Of a DNA stretch of 64,000 nt, positions 1 to 7,285 are shown piece by piece. Positions within the stretch are counted from its first letter, which is position 1. Every line of letters begins with the position of its first letter. Below the pieces are notes generated by a model, which had not been told where the DNA came from, did no database searches, and was given only the letters and a program-made list of their open reading frames with translations. The stretch is from Natronococcus sp. CG52 (GTDB taxonomy: Archaea; Halobacteriota; Halobacteria; Halobacteriales; Natrialbaceae), in the NCBI RefSeq assembly GCF_023913515.1, contig NZ_CP099391.1, positions 3,782,001 through 3,846,000 of the forward strand. Direction: 5' to 3'. Both the position numbers and the translations under genes were made by a program.

Positions 1-122
1 AGCTCTCGCGGCCCCATCGGGTCGTAGTAGGGCCCCCGAATTTCGGTGATGCCGTTCTCTCGCGGTTTCGCCTCGCGGTCATTGACGTGCAGGAAGTCGA
101 ACGCACGGTCTGTGTCGGCCAT
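1..122 (-). CDS. comA: Phosphosulfolactate synthase (ComA)-like protein, 5' part only
   Basis: The first 40 codons run off the left edge of the window. The ATG at 122 opens a protein starting MADTDRAFDFLHVNDREAKP, followed by EIRGPYYDPMGPRE. This is the characteristic N-terminus of the ComA family, which adds sulfite to phosphoenolpyruvate to give phosphosulfolactate, the first step of coenzyme M and sulfolactate synthesis. Haloarchaea carry homologues although they do not make methane, so the product there is uncertain. Family assignment rests only on this short N-terminal block; catalytic residues lie outside the window. Confidence 0.68.
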   Translation of the reverse strand, partial: MADTDRAFDFLHVNDREAKPRENGITEIRGPYYDPMGPRE

Positions 123-518
123 GGGGGTCCCCGACTACGAGCAGGACTAAAACGCTGTCACGCAGCTTCGCTGGGATCTCTTTGTAATTGAGACAATAGC
201 TGTGTTACGTGCAGGCGGAGAAGGTAACGCTTCGGTAGCGGGTCGAGCACAGCAGCCGCGAGCGACCATCGGGAGCGAGCGGCCTTTTTCATCGAAGTTT
301 TTGCGCCGAATGGTTCCGAGCGAAGTCGTTCGAGACGGCTTCGCCGTCTCGTGATCTTCAAAAGAGCGCTTTGCGCTCTTTTGGACCTCGCGGAGCTTCG
401 CTCCGCTCAGTGACGAGAGACTTCCAGTCTCTCGAACCACGAGGAATCCCGAGGCGGAAAGAGTTCGGTGCGTATCTCTACCTCACAATTGGTTCTTCGG
501 CCGAATCCGAAACGGCCG
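123..518. other. Intergenic region, no convincing gene
   Basis: About 400 bases between the start of the ComA-like gene and the end of the PrpD-family gene. Apart from the hairpin array at 328-437 I see no open frame with haloarchaeal character and no RNA gene. Short frames here have arginine- and serine-rich translations typical of non-coding GC-rich DNA. Confidence 0.6.
328..437. repeat. Array of four perfect triloop DNA hairpins
   Basis: Four perfect inverted repeats follow each other with 6-7 nt spacers: 331-351 (9-bp stem, loop TTC), 359-383 (11-bp stem, loop TTT), 390-406 (7-bp stem, loop TTC) and 414-434 (9-bp stem, loop TCC). An outer pair, GTTCGAGA at 328-335 and TCTCGAAC at 430-437, could close the whole array into a cruciform. 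Read on the minus strand, hairpins 1 and 3 contain the heptamer GCGAAGC, known to form exceptionally stable DNA mini-hairpins. The array sits in the gap between the divergent ends of two genes, where no protein is supported. Confidence 0.85.
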
Positions 519-1868
519 TCAGGCGAGCAGCGCCGTCAGGTCGGCCACGTCGCGGTCCTCGAGCGAGCGAATCGTCTCGACGATCTCGTCGCGGCGCTCG
601 GCGTCGACGTGCTCCGCGGTGACGGTCTCGAATTTCTCCTCGAGACCCTCCCAGCCGATCGGATCCGTCGGGTGACCGCGGAAGGCGTCCTTCTCGACGC
701 GGTAGGTGGTGCCGTCGTCCATCGTCACGTCGATGACGGCGGGCATCTCGCCGTTCTCGAAGCGCTCGGTGAGTTCGGGATCCTCGGTGACGTCGACGAT
801 CCGGAGCAGGTCCTGGACGTCGTTCCGGCGGATCCGCTCGGGTTCGTACTGCGCGAGCGAGAGGTCGCGGTCGATCAGCGCCGCGGCGAGCATGTACGGC
901 AGCGAGTGATCCGCCTGAGCGCGGTTGCCGACCTCGTAGCGGTTCCCCTCGCCGCCGCCGATGATGAGCTTCGCGCCGGCGAACGTCTCGAGTTTGATCC
1001 CCGCGACCTCGTCGGAGTCGAGATCCTGGCTCTCGGCGAGTTCGACGATCCCCTCGACCGCCGACTGGGCGTACGTCTCGGCGACGTACCGCTTCGTCAT
1101 AACGTCGTGGACGCGCTCGCCGGGCGTCAGGTCGACATCGAACGGACCGGCGACGACGTCCTGCCACCCCTTCTGCCCCTCGAAGGCGTCTCGCGGCCCC
1201 GCCACTCCGTTCTTCGCGAGCATCGCCGCGTAGACCGCGTTGCGCGCCGCGTTCGCCGATGCGAGCCCCTTCCACTCGGTGATCCCGCCCGTCCTCGTGA
1301 CCCGCAGGGCGTTGTGCCCCGTGCCGGCGATAGCGACGGCGTTTCGCGTCTCCTCGAGGTCGAGTCCGAGCAGTTTCGACGCGCCTGCGGCGGCCGAGAT
1401 CACGGTGTGCGTGACGTGGTCGAACCCCTTCTCGCGGACGGGCGCGTTCCACGCCAGTTCGGCCTGGATCTCGTAGGCGACGGCGAGTCCCGCGAGCAGC
1501 TCCTCGCCGGTCGCGCCGGCGTACTCCCCGGCCGCGACGACCGCACCGATATTATCGCTCGGGTGGGGCGTCTCGCCCGGCGCGAGGTACGAGTCCATGT
1601 AGTCGAGGTACCGGACGAGCGCCGTGTTGTGCATCGCCGCCTGTACCGGCGACGCACCGCCGTCGCGCCCCCACAGCGTACAGGGGCCGCCGGCCTCGAG
1701 TTCCGTCACCGTCCGGTAGACTGCCCGCGGCGGGCCGGCGACTTCGGCGGCGATCGCGATGCCAACCGAGTCGAGAAGCCGCCGTTTGAGCGCGTCGCGA
1801 ACGTCCCCAGAGAGGTCGTCGTAGTCGGTCTCCCGGACGAACTCCGCGAACTCGATCGTCGTGGTCAT
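519..1868 (-). CDS. MmgE/PrpD family protein (2-methylcitrate dehydratase-like)
   Basis: A 449-residue protein beginning MTTTIEFAEFVRETDYDDLS, matching the length and N-terminal pattern of the MmgE/PrpD superfamily, which includes 2-methylcitrate dehydratase and cis-aconitate decarboxylase. Hallmarks include ALKRRLLDSVGIAIAA near residue 30, DYMDSYLAPGETPHPSDNIG near 80-100, and TKRYVAETYAQSAVEG further on. The ATG at 1868 is preferred because the longer in-frame extension is arginine-rich and not family-like. No methylcitrate synthase or propionate gene is adjacent, so the substrate cannot be named. The neighbouring gene upstream on the same strand is a cupin 95 bp away, possibly co-transcribed. 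It could act on a methylcitrate-like acid or be an uncharacterised dehydratase. Confidence 0.85.
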   Translation of the reverse strand: MTTTIEFAEFVRETDYDDLSGDVRDALKRRLLDSVGIAIAAEVAGPPRAVYRTVTELEAGGPCTLWGRDGGASPVQAAMHNTALVRYLDYMDSYLAPGETPHPSDNIGAVVAAGEYAGATGEELLAGLAVAYEIQAELAWNAPVREKGFDHVTHTVISAAAGASKLLGLDLEETRNAVAIAGTGHNALRVTRTGGITEWKGLASANAARNAVYAAMLAKNGVAGPRDAFEGQKGWQDVVAGPFDVDLTPGERVHDVMTKRYVAETYAQSAVEGIVELAESQDLDSDEVAGIKLETFAGAKLIIGGGEGNRYEVGNRAQADHSLPYMLAAALIDRDLSLAQYEPERIRRNDVQDLLRIVDVTEDPELTERFENGEMPAVIDVTMDDGTTYRVEKDAFRGHPTDPIGWEGLEEKFETVTAEHVDAERRDEIVETIRSLEDRDVADLTALLA

Positions 1869-1963
1869 AGGTGGCGTTCCACAACCACCGCCAAACGTTT
1901 TGGCGTGGCAGACGGCGGCGGTTCGGTCGACGTTCAGCCGCGACGATACCGACCCCGTTTCGC

Positions 1964-2506
1964 TCACGTTTCCCCGCCGTACCGGTCGTATCGGGCCCGG
2001 TGGCCCGCGAGTCGGCCGAGCGGCGCGGTCGCCGAGGCCATCGCTCGCTGAATCGGAACCGGGACGCCAGCGAGGGCGAACTCCTCGCGGTACGCGTCCG
2101 CGAGCACCGCCAGCTGGAGCGGAGCCGGCAACCCCCAGTCGTTCGTCTTCCCGTCCCGAGCGAGGCCGAACATCGTCTCGAAGAAGGGCTCCAGCTCGAG
2201 TCCGGGGCGAAGTTCGACTATCGCGTGCATCTCGTCGGCCCCGGCGTTCCAGACGGTGTGTGGAGTTTCGAAGAGTATCGAAAACCGCGTCCCCGGCGTC
2301 GCCGTCCACTCGTCGCCGTCGATCCGGACGCCGAGCCGTCCCGACCGAATCGCAAACCGTTCCTCCTGGTTCGGGTGGACGTGGTCGACTTTTCCGAGCG
2401 CGAACCCGCCCGGCTCGAGGGTGTAGTCGAACCGAAGCGCCGCGTCGGTTTGCTCACGAAACGCGATCCGTTCTCCCGTCACCGGATTCTCGAGTACTCG
2501 TCCCAT
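1964..2506 (-). CDS. Cupin domain protein
   Basis: A 180-residue protein with a single cupin barrel over roughly residues 25-95. The first cupin motif is visible as HVHPNQEE (His42, His44, Glu48 or Glu49) and the second as PHTVWN (His83, Asn87), the usual arrangement for a bound metal ion. The C-terminal half is a family-specific extension. I chose the ATG at 2506 (MGRVLENPVTGERIAF) over an upstream TTG because the cupin family starts there. Transcribed with the PrpD-family gene downstream. Cupins bind or convert small acids and sugars; the ligand here is unknown. Confidence 0.8.
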   Translation of the reverse strand: MGRVLENPVTGERIAFREQTDAALRFDYTLEPGGFALGKVDHVHPNQEERFAIRSGRLGVRIDGDEWTATPGTRFSILFETPHTVWNAGADEMHAIVELRPGLELEPFFETMFGLARDGKTNDWGLPAPLQLAVLADAYREEFALAGVPVPIQRAMASATAPLGRLAGHRARYDRYGGET

Positions 2507-2806
2507 TGTCGTCTCTCGGTCGGCGACCGACGCCTCGAGTAGGGCTTCACCGAACTCCGACAAAAATCGTTCACCAGTCCTCGCCGAGAACGTGCGGAGA
2601 GCTGGCTCGACCGGCGAGTGATCGCGTCAGCCCGTCCCGCTCGAGAACGGTTCAGTCGGGCGATACCGGCTGAAGTATAGCCGGCTGCTGCAGGCAGGAT
2701 CGGTTCTGCGAAACCGATCGTCGTTACAGTACGAAGACGGTTCGTGCAGGGGCGCATTCTGGGCAGTGAATCGGGTCGTGGACGATCAGCGGGCCTCAAC
2801 CGAACA

Positions 2807-3901
2807 ATGAACACGAGCCTCGAAGTCGAGTACTGGGTAGTCGATAGCGACGGAGAACTCATCTCGCCGGGATCGCTCGCAGCCGTTTCCGAACGCACCG
2901 AGCGGGAGTTCGTCGAACCGCTGTTCGAGATGAAAACACCGCCGTGCGAGTCGATAGCGGAACTCCGGAGGACCTTCGTCGAGCAACTGGGCGAGGTGCT
3001 CGAACGCGCCGAGCGGGTGGACAAGCACCTCGTCCCGCTTGGAACGCCGATCAACTGCGACGGGATCGACCGCCGGCCCGGCGAGCGCGGCCGGATCCAG
3101 AAGAAGGTCGTCGGAGCCAACTTCGACTACGCGAAGTACTGCGCCGGCACGCACGTCCACTTCGAGAAGCGCAACGTCACGGATCAGCTCAACACGCTCA
3201 TCGCTCTGGATCCGGCACTCGCCCTCGTGAACTCCTCGCCGTACTTCCAGGGCGAACGCGTCGCTAACGGCGCTCGAGCGTACTGTTATCGAAAGAAGGG
3301 GTACGCGGAGTTCCCGAGACACGGCCAGCTGTGGAACTACGTAGAGAACGTCGGCGAGTGGTCTCGACGGCTCGATCAGTGCTTCGAGGAGTTCGAGACG
3401 CAAGCGCTCGAGGCGGGCGTCGACGGCGACGCCCTCGCCGACAACTTCTCGTCGGACGACGTCGTCTGGACGCCGGTTCGACTGCGCGACGAGATGCCGA
3501 CCGTCGAGTGGCGCTCGCCCGACGCGGCGCTGCCGAGTCAACTGCTCCGGCTGACAGAGGAGATGCACGGCGTGATGGAGACGCTCCACCACACGAACGT
3601 GCAGATCGACGACGGAACCGGCAACGAGGCGAGCCACGTCACGAGCGAGGGGATTACACTTCCGGAGTTCGACGCCGCCTTCGATCTCGCCGAGTCGGCG
3701 ATCCACAACGGCCTCGAGTCCGCGCCGGTCGCGAACTACCTCGATCGAATGGGGTTCTCGATCGACGACTATCACCCGATCTCGACCCGGATCGACGGTC
3801 GCCAGTACGTGACGAAAGGCGACGCTCGAGACATGCGCCTCGAGTACGCGAGTCGTCTCGAGACGGACCTCGAGCGCCTGCGTGCGACGGTCGATAGCTA
3901 A
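2807..3901 (+). CDS. Glutamate-cysteine ligase family (GCS2) protein
   Basis: A 364-residue protein of the carboxylate-amine ligase GCS2 family. It opens MNTSLEVEYWVVDSDGELI, the first glutamate-containing strand of the fold, and retains GTHVHFE near residue 125 and EMPTVEWRSPDAALPSQ near 235, both family signatures. Haloarchaea use gamma-glutamylcysteine as their main thiol, made by GshA of this family. The first motif, SLEVEYW, differs from the GVEEEF usual in GshA, so this may be a paralogue joining glutamate to another amine. The ATG at 2807 is preferred to a GTG 63 nt upstream because the fold begins immediately after it. No thiol gene is adjacent. Confidence 0.8.
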   Translation: MNTSLEVEYWVVDSDGELISPGSLAAVSERTEREFVEPLFEMKTPPCESIAELRRTFVEQLGEVLERAERVDKHLVPLGTPINCDGIDRRPGERGRIQKKVVGANFDYAKYCAGTHVHFEKRNVTDQLNTLIALDPALALVNSSPYFQGERVANGARAYCYRKKGYAEFPRHGQLWNYVENVGEWSRRLDQCFEEFETQALEAGVDGDALADNFSSDDVVWTPVRLRDEMPTVEWRSPDAALPSQLLRLTEEMHGVMETLHHTNVQIDDGTGNEASHVTSEGITLPEFDAAFDLAESAIHNGLESAPVANYLDRMGFSIDDYHPISTRIDGRQYVTKGDARDMRLEYASRLETDLERLRATVDS

Positions 3902-3905
3902 CGCG

Positions 3906-4748
3906 TTAGAGCACGCCCGCGATGAACGCCAGTCCCATTCCGATGAGCACCGCTGCGGTGACCATCGGCAGGTACGGCGTGTACCGCTCGATCCGGTCGC
4001 GGTAGTGCTCGTAGCCCGCGATCAATAGCAGCGTCGGCACGATGATCGCGACGATGACGGCCAGCGAGTAGACCAGCATCAACTCGAGACAGGACTCCGT
4101 TCCGACGCAGATCGCCAGAATCTGGATCGGTTCTTCGTGGGCAAATCCGAGCAACAGTGCCGTCGTTCCGAGCGCGAACAGCCCGCGCTCGGCGTGTTCC
4201 TCGCTTATGTGCTGGTGTCCACCGCCGCCCGGGAGCGCATCGCGGACGCGCTCGAGGAGGCCGGGTTCGGAGTCGTCGCGGTAGCGAGGGTCGGTCGCGC
4301 CGACGCGCTCGCCGCCGTTGGTGTGGCGGTCGTGGTCGTGATGATCGTGGAGGCTGCCTTCAGCGTGGTGGTCGTGTTCGTGGTCGGCCTGTCCGTGTGA
4401 ATCACTGCGGTCGTGGCTATGATCGTGATCGTGGTCGTGATCGTGCGCCCCGTGGCCGCCGTGTCGGTACTCGTGGATGCCGAGCAGAATCAGGAGCGTG
4501 CCGGCGACGTACCGGAGCCACGGCCCCTCGGCGAACTCGTTGAACGCGCTGAACCAGAAGTACGCCAGAACGAGGACGACGCTGCTGATCAGGTGCCCGA
4601 CGCCGAGTACCGACGCCGCGACGAACCCGGACAGCAAGCGGCGCTGCCGGTTCAGCGCGTACGTCGCCGCGATCGGCCAGCCGTGATCCGGCAACACGCC
4701 GTGGACGAAGCCGATCAGGACGACGCCGGCAACGAGTCCGATATCCAT
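3906..4748 (-). CDS. Nickel/cobalt permease with histidine-rich loop
   Basis: A 280-residue membrane protein with about six membrane segments. The first segment carries H16-GVLP-D21-H22, an exact H-x4-D-H signature of nickel/cobalt permeases of the NiCoT/RcnA/UreH group. A cytoplasmic-type loop at about residues 98-150 is packed with His-Asp repeats, a likely metal store or sensor. A second conserved histidine sits in GFAHEEPIQ. The ATG at 4748 begins just before the first membrane segment. It converges 5 nt after the GCS2 gene. The nearby larE needs nickel for its pathway, so nickel uptake is the likeliest role, although efflux or cobalt transport cannot be excluded. Confidence 0.85.
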   Translation of the reverse strand: MDIGLVAGVVLIGFVHGVLPDHGWPIAATYALNRQRRLLSGFVAASVLGVGHLISSVVLVLAYFWFSAFNEFAEGPWLRYVAGTLLILLGIHEYRHGGHGAHDHDHDHDHSHDRSDSHGQADHEHDHHAEGSLHDHHDHDRHTNGGERVGATDPRYRDDSEPGLLERVRDALPGGGGHQHISEEHAERGLFALGTTALLLGFAHEEPIQILAICVGTESCLELMLVYSLAVIVAIIVPTLLLIAGYEHYRDRIERYTPYLPMVTAAVLIGMGLAFIAGVL

Positions 4749-4870
4749 GTCGGATATCAGTTTCCCTCTGGGATGGATGTTGTGATACCGGCGGCTTCGC
4801 GAGTGCTGCGAGCGAAGGCTCGGAAAAGCGGCCAGTAGCGGCAACGACTAAAACCGCGGTCGGCGGTCGC

Positions 4871-5434
4871 TCAGTTGCCGTCGTCGTACTCGTACTCCGA
4901 CTCCGGATCCTGGACGCCTTCGGTCCGCGAGCCGACCCAGGCCCCGAGCGAGAGCCCGTACACGAGGTGGGCGGCGTGGAACAGCGCGAGTTCGTCGGCG
5001 TCGAGGCGGATATCCAGCAGTTCCTTCAGCATGACCTGCGAGCCGAACGCGGACAGCGCCATCCCGAAGACCGACCCCCAGACGAGGCCGCGCTGCTCGG
5101 GTTCGATGGAGCGGTCGGCGTCGAACAGGGCGAACAGGGCGCCGAAGATCATTCCGCCCTGAATCCCGTACGCGAGGTGCAGGATCAGCCCGGCGATCGG
5201 GTGATCCTCCGGATCGCCGCCCGTGACGTACTTCGCCCAGAAATTGGCGGATGGGGGCAAGGAGCGCAGGATCGGGAGCCGAAACGCGGTCATGATGAGG
5301 GTCGCGACGAATCCGGCCTGGATCCCGCGGATAGCCGCGGAGACGGCGTGGGCGCCGCGCGATCGGCTGTCGGCCTCCTCGGTGTGTCCTTCGGTGTCGG
5401 CGCTCGGTCGAAGCCGTCGAAGTCGGTCGAACAT
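4871..5434 (-). CDS. Haloarchaeal four-helix membrane protein, function unknown
   Basis: A 187-residue protein with about four hydrophobic stretches: around GIQAGFVATLIMTAFRLP, AGLILHLAYGIQGGMIFGALFALF, GLVWGSVFGMALSAFGSQVML and FHAAHLVYGLSLGAWVG. The repeated short-spaced Gly and His-Leu-Val-Tyr-Gly motif is shared by a haloarchaeal family of unknown function (I believe DUF6789, from memory). The C-terminus is acidic and tyrosine-rich. I take the ATG at 5434; a GTG nine bases upstream is also possible. It lies in the same direction as the nickel permease, 122 bp upstream of it, but nothing shows a functional link. Confidence 0.7.
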   Translation of the reverse strand: MFDRLRRLRPSADTEGHTEEADSRSRGAHAVSAAIRGIQAGFVATLIMTAFRLPILRSLPPSANFWAKYVTGGDPEDHPIAGLILHLAYGIQGGMIFGALFALFDADRSIEPEQRGLVWGSVFGMALSAFGSQVMLKELLDIRLDADELALFHAAHLVYGLSLGAWVGSRTEGVQDPESEYEYDDGN

Positions 5435-5571
5435 GGTGGCCACTGCGTGAACGGTACGGCTGATATCGACTTAACGTTCCGGCGCGCTGCTTACTGCATC
5501 CGGCGATCGCTCGGCGAAAGCGGCCGGTCGACGACAACGCGCTTTTGCCCGTCCGGGACGAACGGGGGGTC

Positions 5572-6429
5572 ATGACACGGGTCGAGGCGAAACTCGAGGC
5601 CGCGCGCGACGACCTCGCATCCCACGACGGCGTGCTGATCGCGTTCTCCGGCGGAGTCGACTCGAGCGTGGTGGCCGCCCTCGCCCACGATGCGGTCGGC
5701 GAGGACGCGGTCGCCTGCACCGCGAAGAGCGAGACGCTCCCGGAGGCCGAACTCGAGGACGCCAGGGAGGTCGCCGAGGAGATCGGCATCCGCCACGAGA
5801 TCGTCGAGTTCTCCGAACTCGAGAGCGACGCGTTCGTCGAGAACGACGACGACCGCTGCTATCACTGCCGGACGATGCGACTGGGCGAGATGATCGAGAC
5901 CGCTCGCGACCTGAAGATCGGGACGGTCTGTGACGGGACCAACGCCGACGATCCGGGCGCCGGACACCGGCCGGGGCTGCAGGCCGTCGACGAACTCGAG
6001 GTCCACTCGCCGCTGCTGGCCCACGATATCTCGAAGGAGGAGGTCCGGAAGATCGCCGAACACTACGGCCTCTCGGTCGCCGACAAGCCCTCGATGGCCT
6101 GTCTCTCCTCGCGCATCCCGACGGGGCTCGAAGTCACCGAGGAACGGCTCACCCGCGTCGAGCAGGCCGAGGCCCTCCTCCGCCAGTGGGGGTTCGACCA
6201 GTTCCGCGTCCGGGACCACGACGGCCTCGCCCGCATCGAGGTCTCGCCCGACGAACTCGAGCGCGCGCTCGAACCCGAGTTCGTCGAGACCGTCCGGGAA
6301 GCGCTCTCGGAGATCGGCTTCGAGCACGTCACGCTGGATCTCCACGGCTACCGGACCGGCAGCGTCAGTCCCGGCGACGAGGCCGTCGTCGAGGACGTCT
6401 TCGCCGCCGACTCGGAGTCGGACGACTGA
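5572..6429 (+). CDS. larE: LarE, sulfur transferase for the nickel-pincer cofactor
   Basis: A 285-residue PP-loop enzyme. SGGVDSS at residues 26-32 binds ATP to adenylylate the pyridine dinucleotide substrate of LarE, and MACLSSRIPTG places Cys177 at the position of the sacrificial Cys176 in the Lactiplantibacillus enzyme. A CxxC pair, RCYHC (Cys96, Cys99), is also present. LarE inserts sulfur atoms into the precursor that becomes the nickel-pincer nucleotide of lactate racemase and related racemases. The start is the first ATG before the PP-loop domain. larB and larC are not in the window. The nickel permease about 800 bp away fits the pathway. Confidence 0.9.
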   Translation: MTRVEAKLEAARDDLASHDGVLIAFSGGVDSSVVAALAHDAVGEDAVACTAKSETLPEAELEDAREVAEEIGIRHEIVEFSELESDAFVENDDDRCYHCRTMRLGEMIETARDLKIGTVCDGTNADDPGAGHRPGLQAVDELEVHSPLLAHDISKEEVRKIAEHYGLSVADKPSMACLSSRIPTGLEVTEERLTRVEQAEALLRQWGFDQFRVRDHDGLARIEVSPDELERALEPEFVETVREALSEIGFEHVTLDLHGYRTGSVSPGDEAVVEDVFAADSESDD

Positions 6430-6487
6430 GCGCCGGCTCGAGCGAAGTCCGCCGAACGTCCGACTCGACCGCGTCTCAGTGCCCATT

Positions 6488-6526
6488 GTTACAGAATATA
6501 ACCGTATTTATCGGACTGAATGTAAC
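6488..6526. promoter_or_regulatory. Candidate promoter region with inverted repeat GTTACA/TGTAAC
   Basis: An AT-rich island in the gap upstream of the small gene at 6609 contains GTTACA at 6488-6493 and its reverse complement TGTAAC at 6521-6526, separated by 27 nt that include TATA-like AATATAACC and GTATTTATC. The layout would suit a regulator binding around a promoter, but the start site implied is about 60-80 nt before the gene. Confidence 0.3.
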
Positions 6527-6608
6527 GGTGGCGGGCCTTTTGGACTCGCGTACGGAAATATTGCACAGTTCGACACGAACGTACTCTTTCCGCGAGTAGC
6601 GGTGATCG

Positions 6609-6962
6609 ATGGACGACGACGACGTGCCGTCCGGGTGGACGATCGAGGCGTGTCGGAGCTATACGCAGGCGAACAGCGACCGAGAACTGCAGTATCGTAC
6701 GTATCGACACGAATCGGACGACCTGCGGGTGAAGGTCGCGCCCGCGTCGCTCGACGGTGCGGATCATCCCGGCTACGCGCTCACGGCGACGAGCTATCCG
6801 GGGCTCGACTGTTCCGAGACGATCCGGATCAGGACGGTGCTGACGTTCGACCGCTGTGATCGGATCGCCGCCCGGTTCATGCAGTTGTTCTCGGCCAGCT
6901 ACGACGGCACGCTCGAGGAGGCGCTCGAGTACACCTACCAGCGAACGCGGGACCACCGGTGA
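6609..6962 (+). CDS. Conserved haloarchaeal hypothetical protein
   Basis: A 117-residue acidic, soluble protein without signal peptide or membrane segment. It starts MDDDDVPSGWTIEACRSYTQ and contains a beta-rich centre (LRVKVAPASL, GYALTATSYPG) and a C-terminal helix (ALEYTYQRTRDHR). Length, acidity and codon use are those of a real gene. I do not recognise the family. It follows larE in the same direction after 180 bp with its own AT-rich promoter region, so co-transcription is unlikely. Confidence 0.7.
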   Translation: MDDDDVPSGWTIEACRSYTQANSDRELQYRTYRHESDDLRVKVAPASLDGADHPGYALTATSYPGLDCSETIRIRTVLTFDRCDRIAARFMQLFSASYDGTLEEALEYTYQRTRDHR

Positions 6963-7285
6963 GTCGGGGCGGCTCCGATCGGCCAGCGCGCGGAAGTCGA
7001 CGTGTCCGGAGTCGGCGTGACCTCGAGCGGTGCGTTCGCTTCGGAAGGACGAAGAGCGTTCTCGCTCCGAGTAGCATCCCGAGCGGCGAGAGCGACTCGT
7101 CCGTCACCTCGCGGGATTCGACGTCGGCGACGCTGCTGATTCTCTAGAGCGTCATCGCGAGCACGACGAGGCACAGCTATCCCGACGAGAGGAACCCCCC
7201 AGCTGACCGCATCTCGGATGCCCAGAGACGAGCGGTTGCCGGATCGGGCGCCGCGGCCGTCCGGTCCTCGAGGCGACGAGGCGAC
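6963..7285. other. Intergenic region, nothing recognised
   Basis: About 320 bases between two convergent genes. The frames are arginine-rich and lack conserved blocks. No terminator-like T tract longer than four and no RNA structure stood out. Confidence 0.5.

Noticed and set aside
468-2051. Long plus-strand open frame
   Set aside because: It is the antisense shadow of the PrpD-family gene; translation is arginine-rich with no conserved blocks.
2786-3775. Long minus-strand open frame opposite the GCS2 gene
   Set aside because: Antisense shadow typical of GC-rich haloarchaeal coding DNA; no family signature.
4205-4480. Histidine-aspartate repeat as a DNA microsatellite or CRISPR-like repeat
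   Set aside because: The repetition comes from the His-rich loop of the nickel permease; no regular spacer structure exists.
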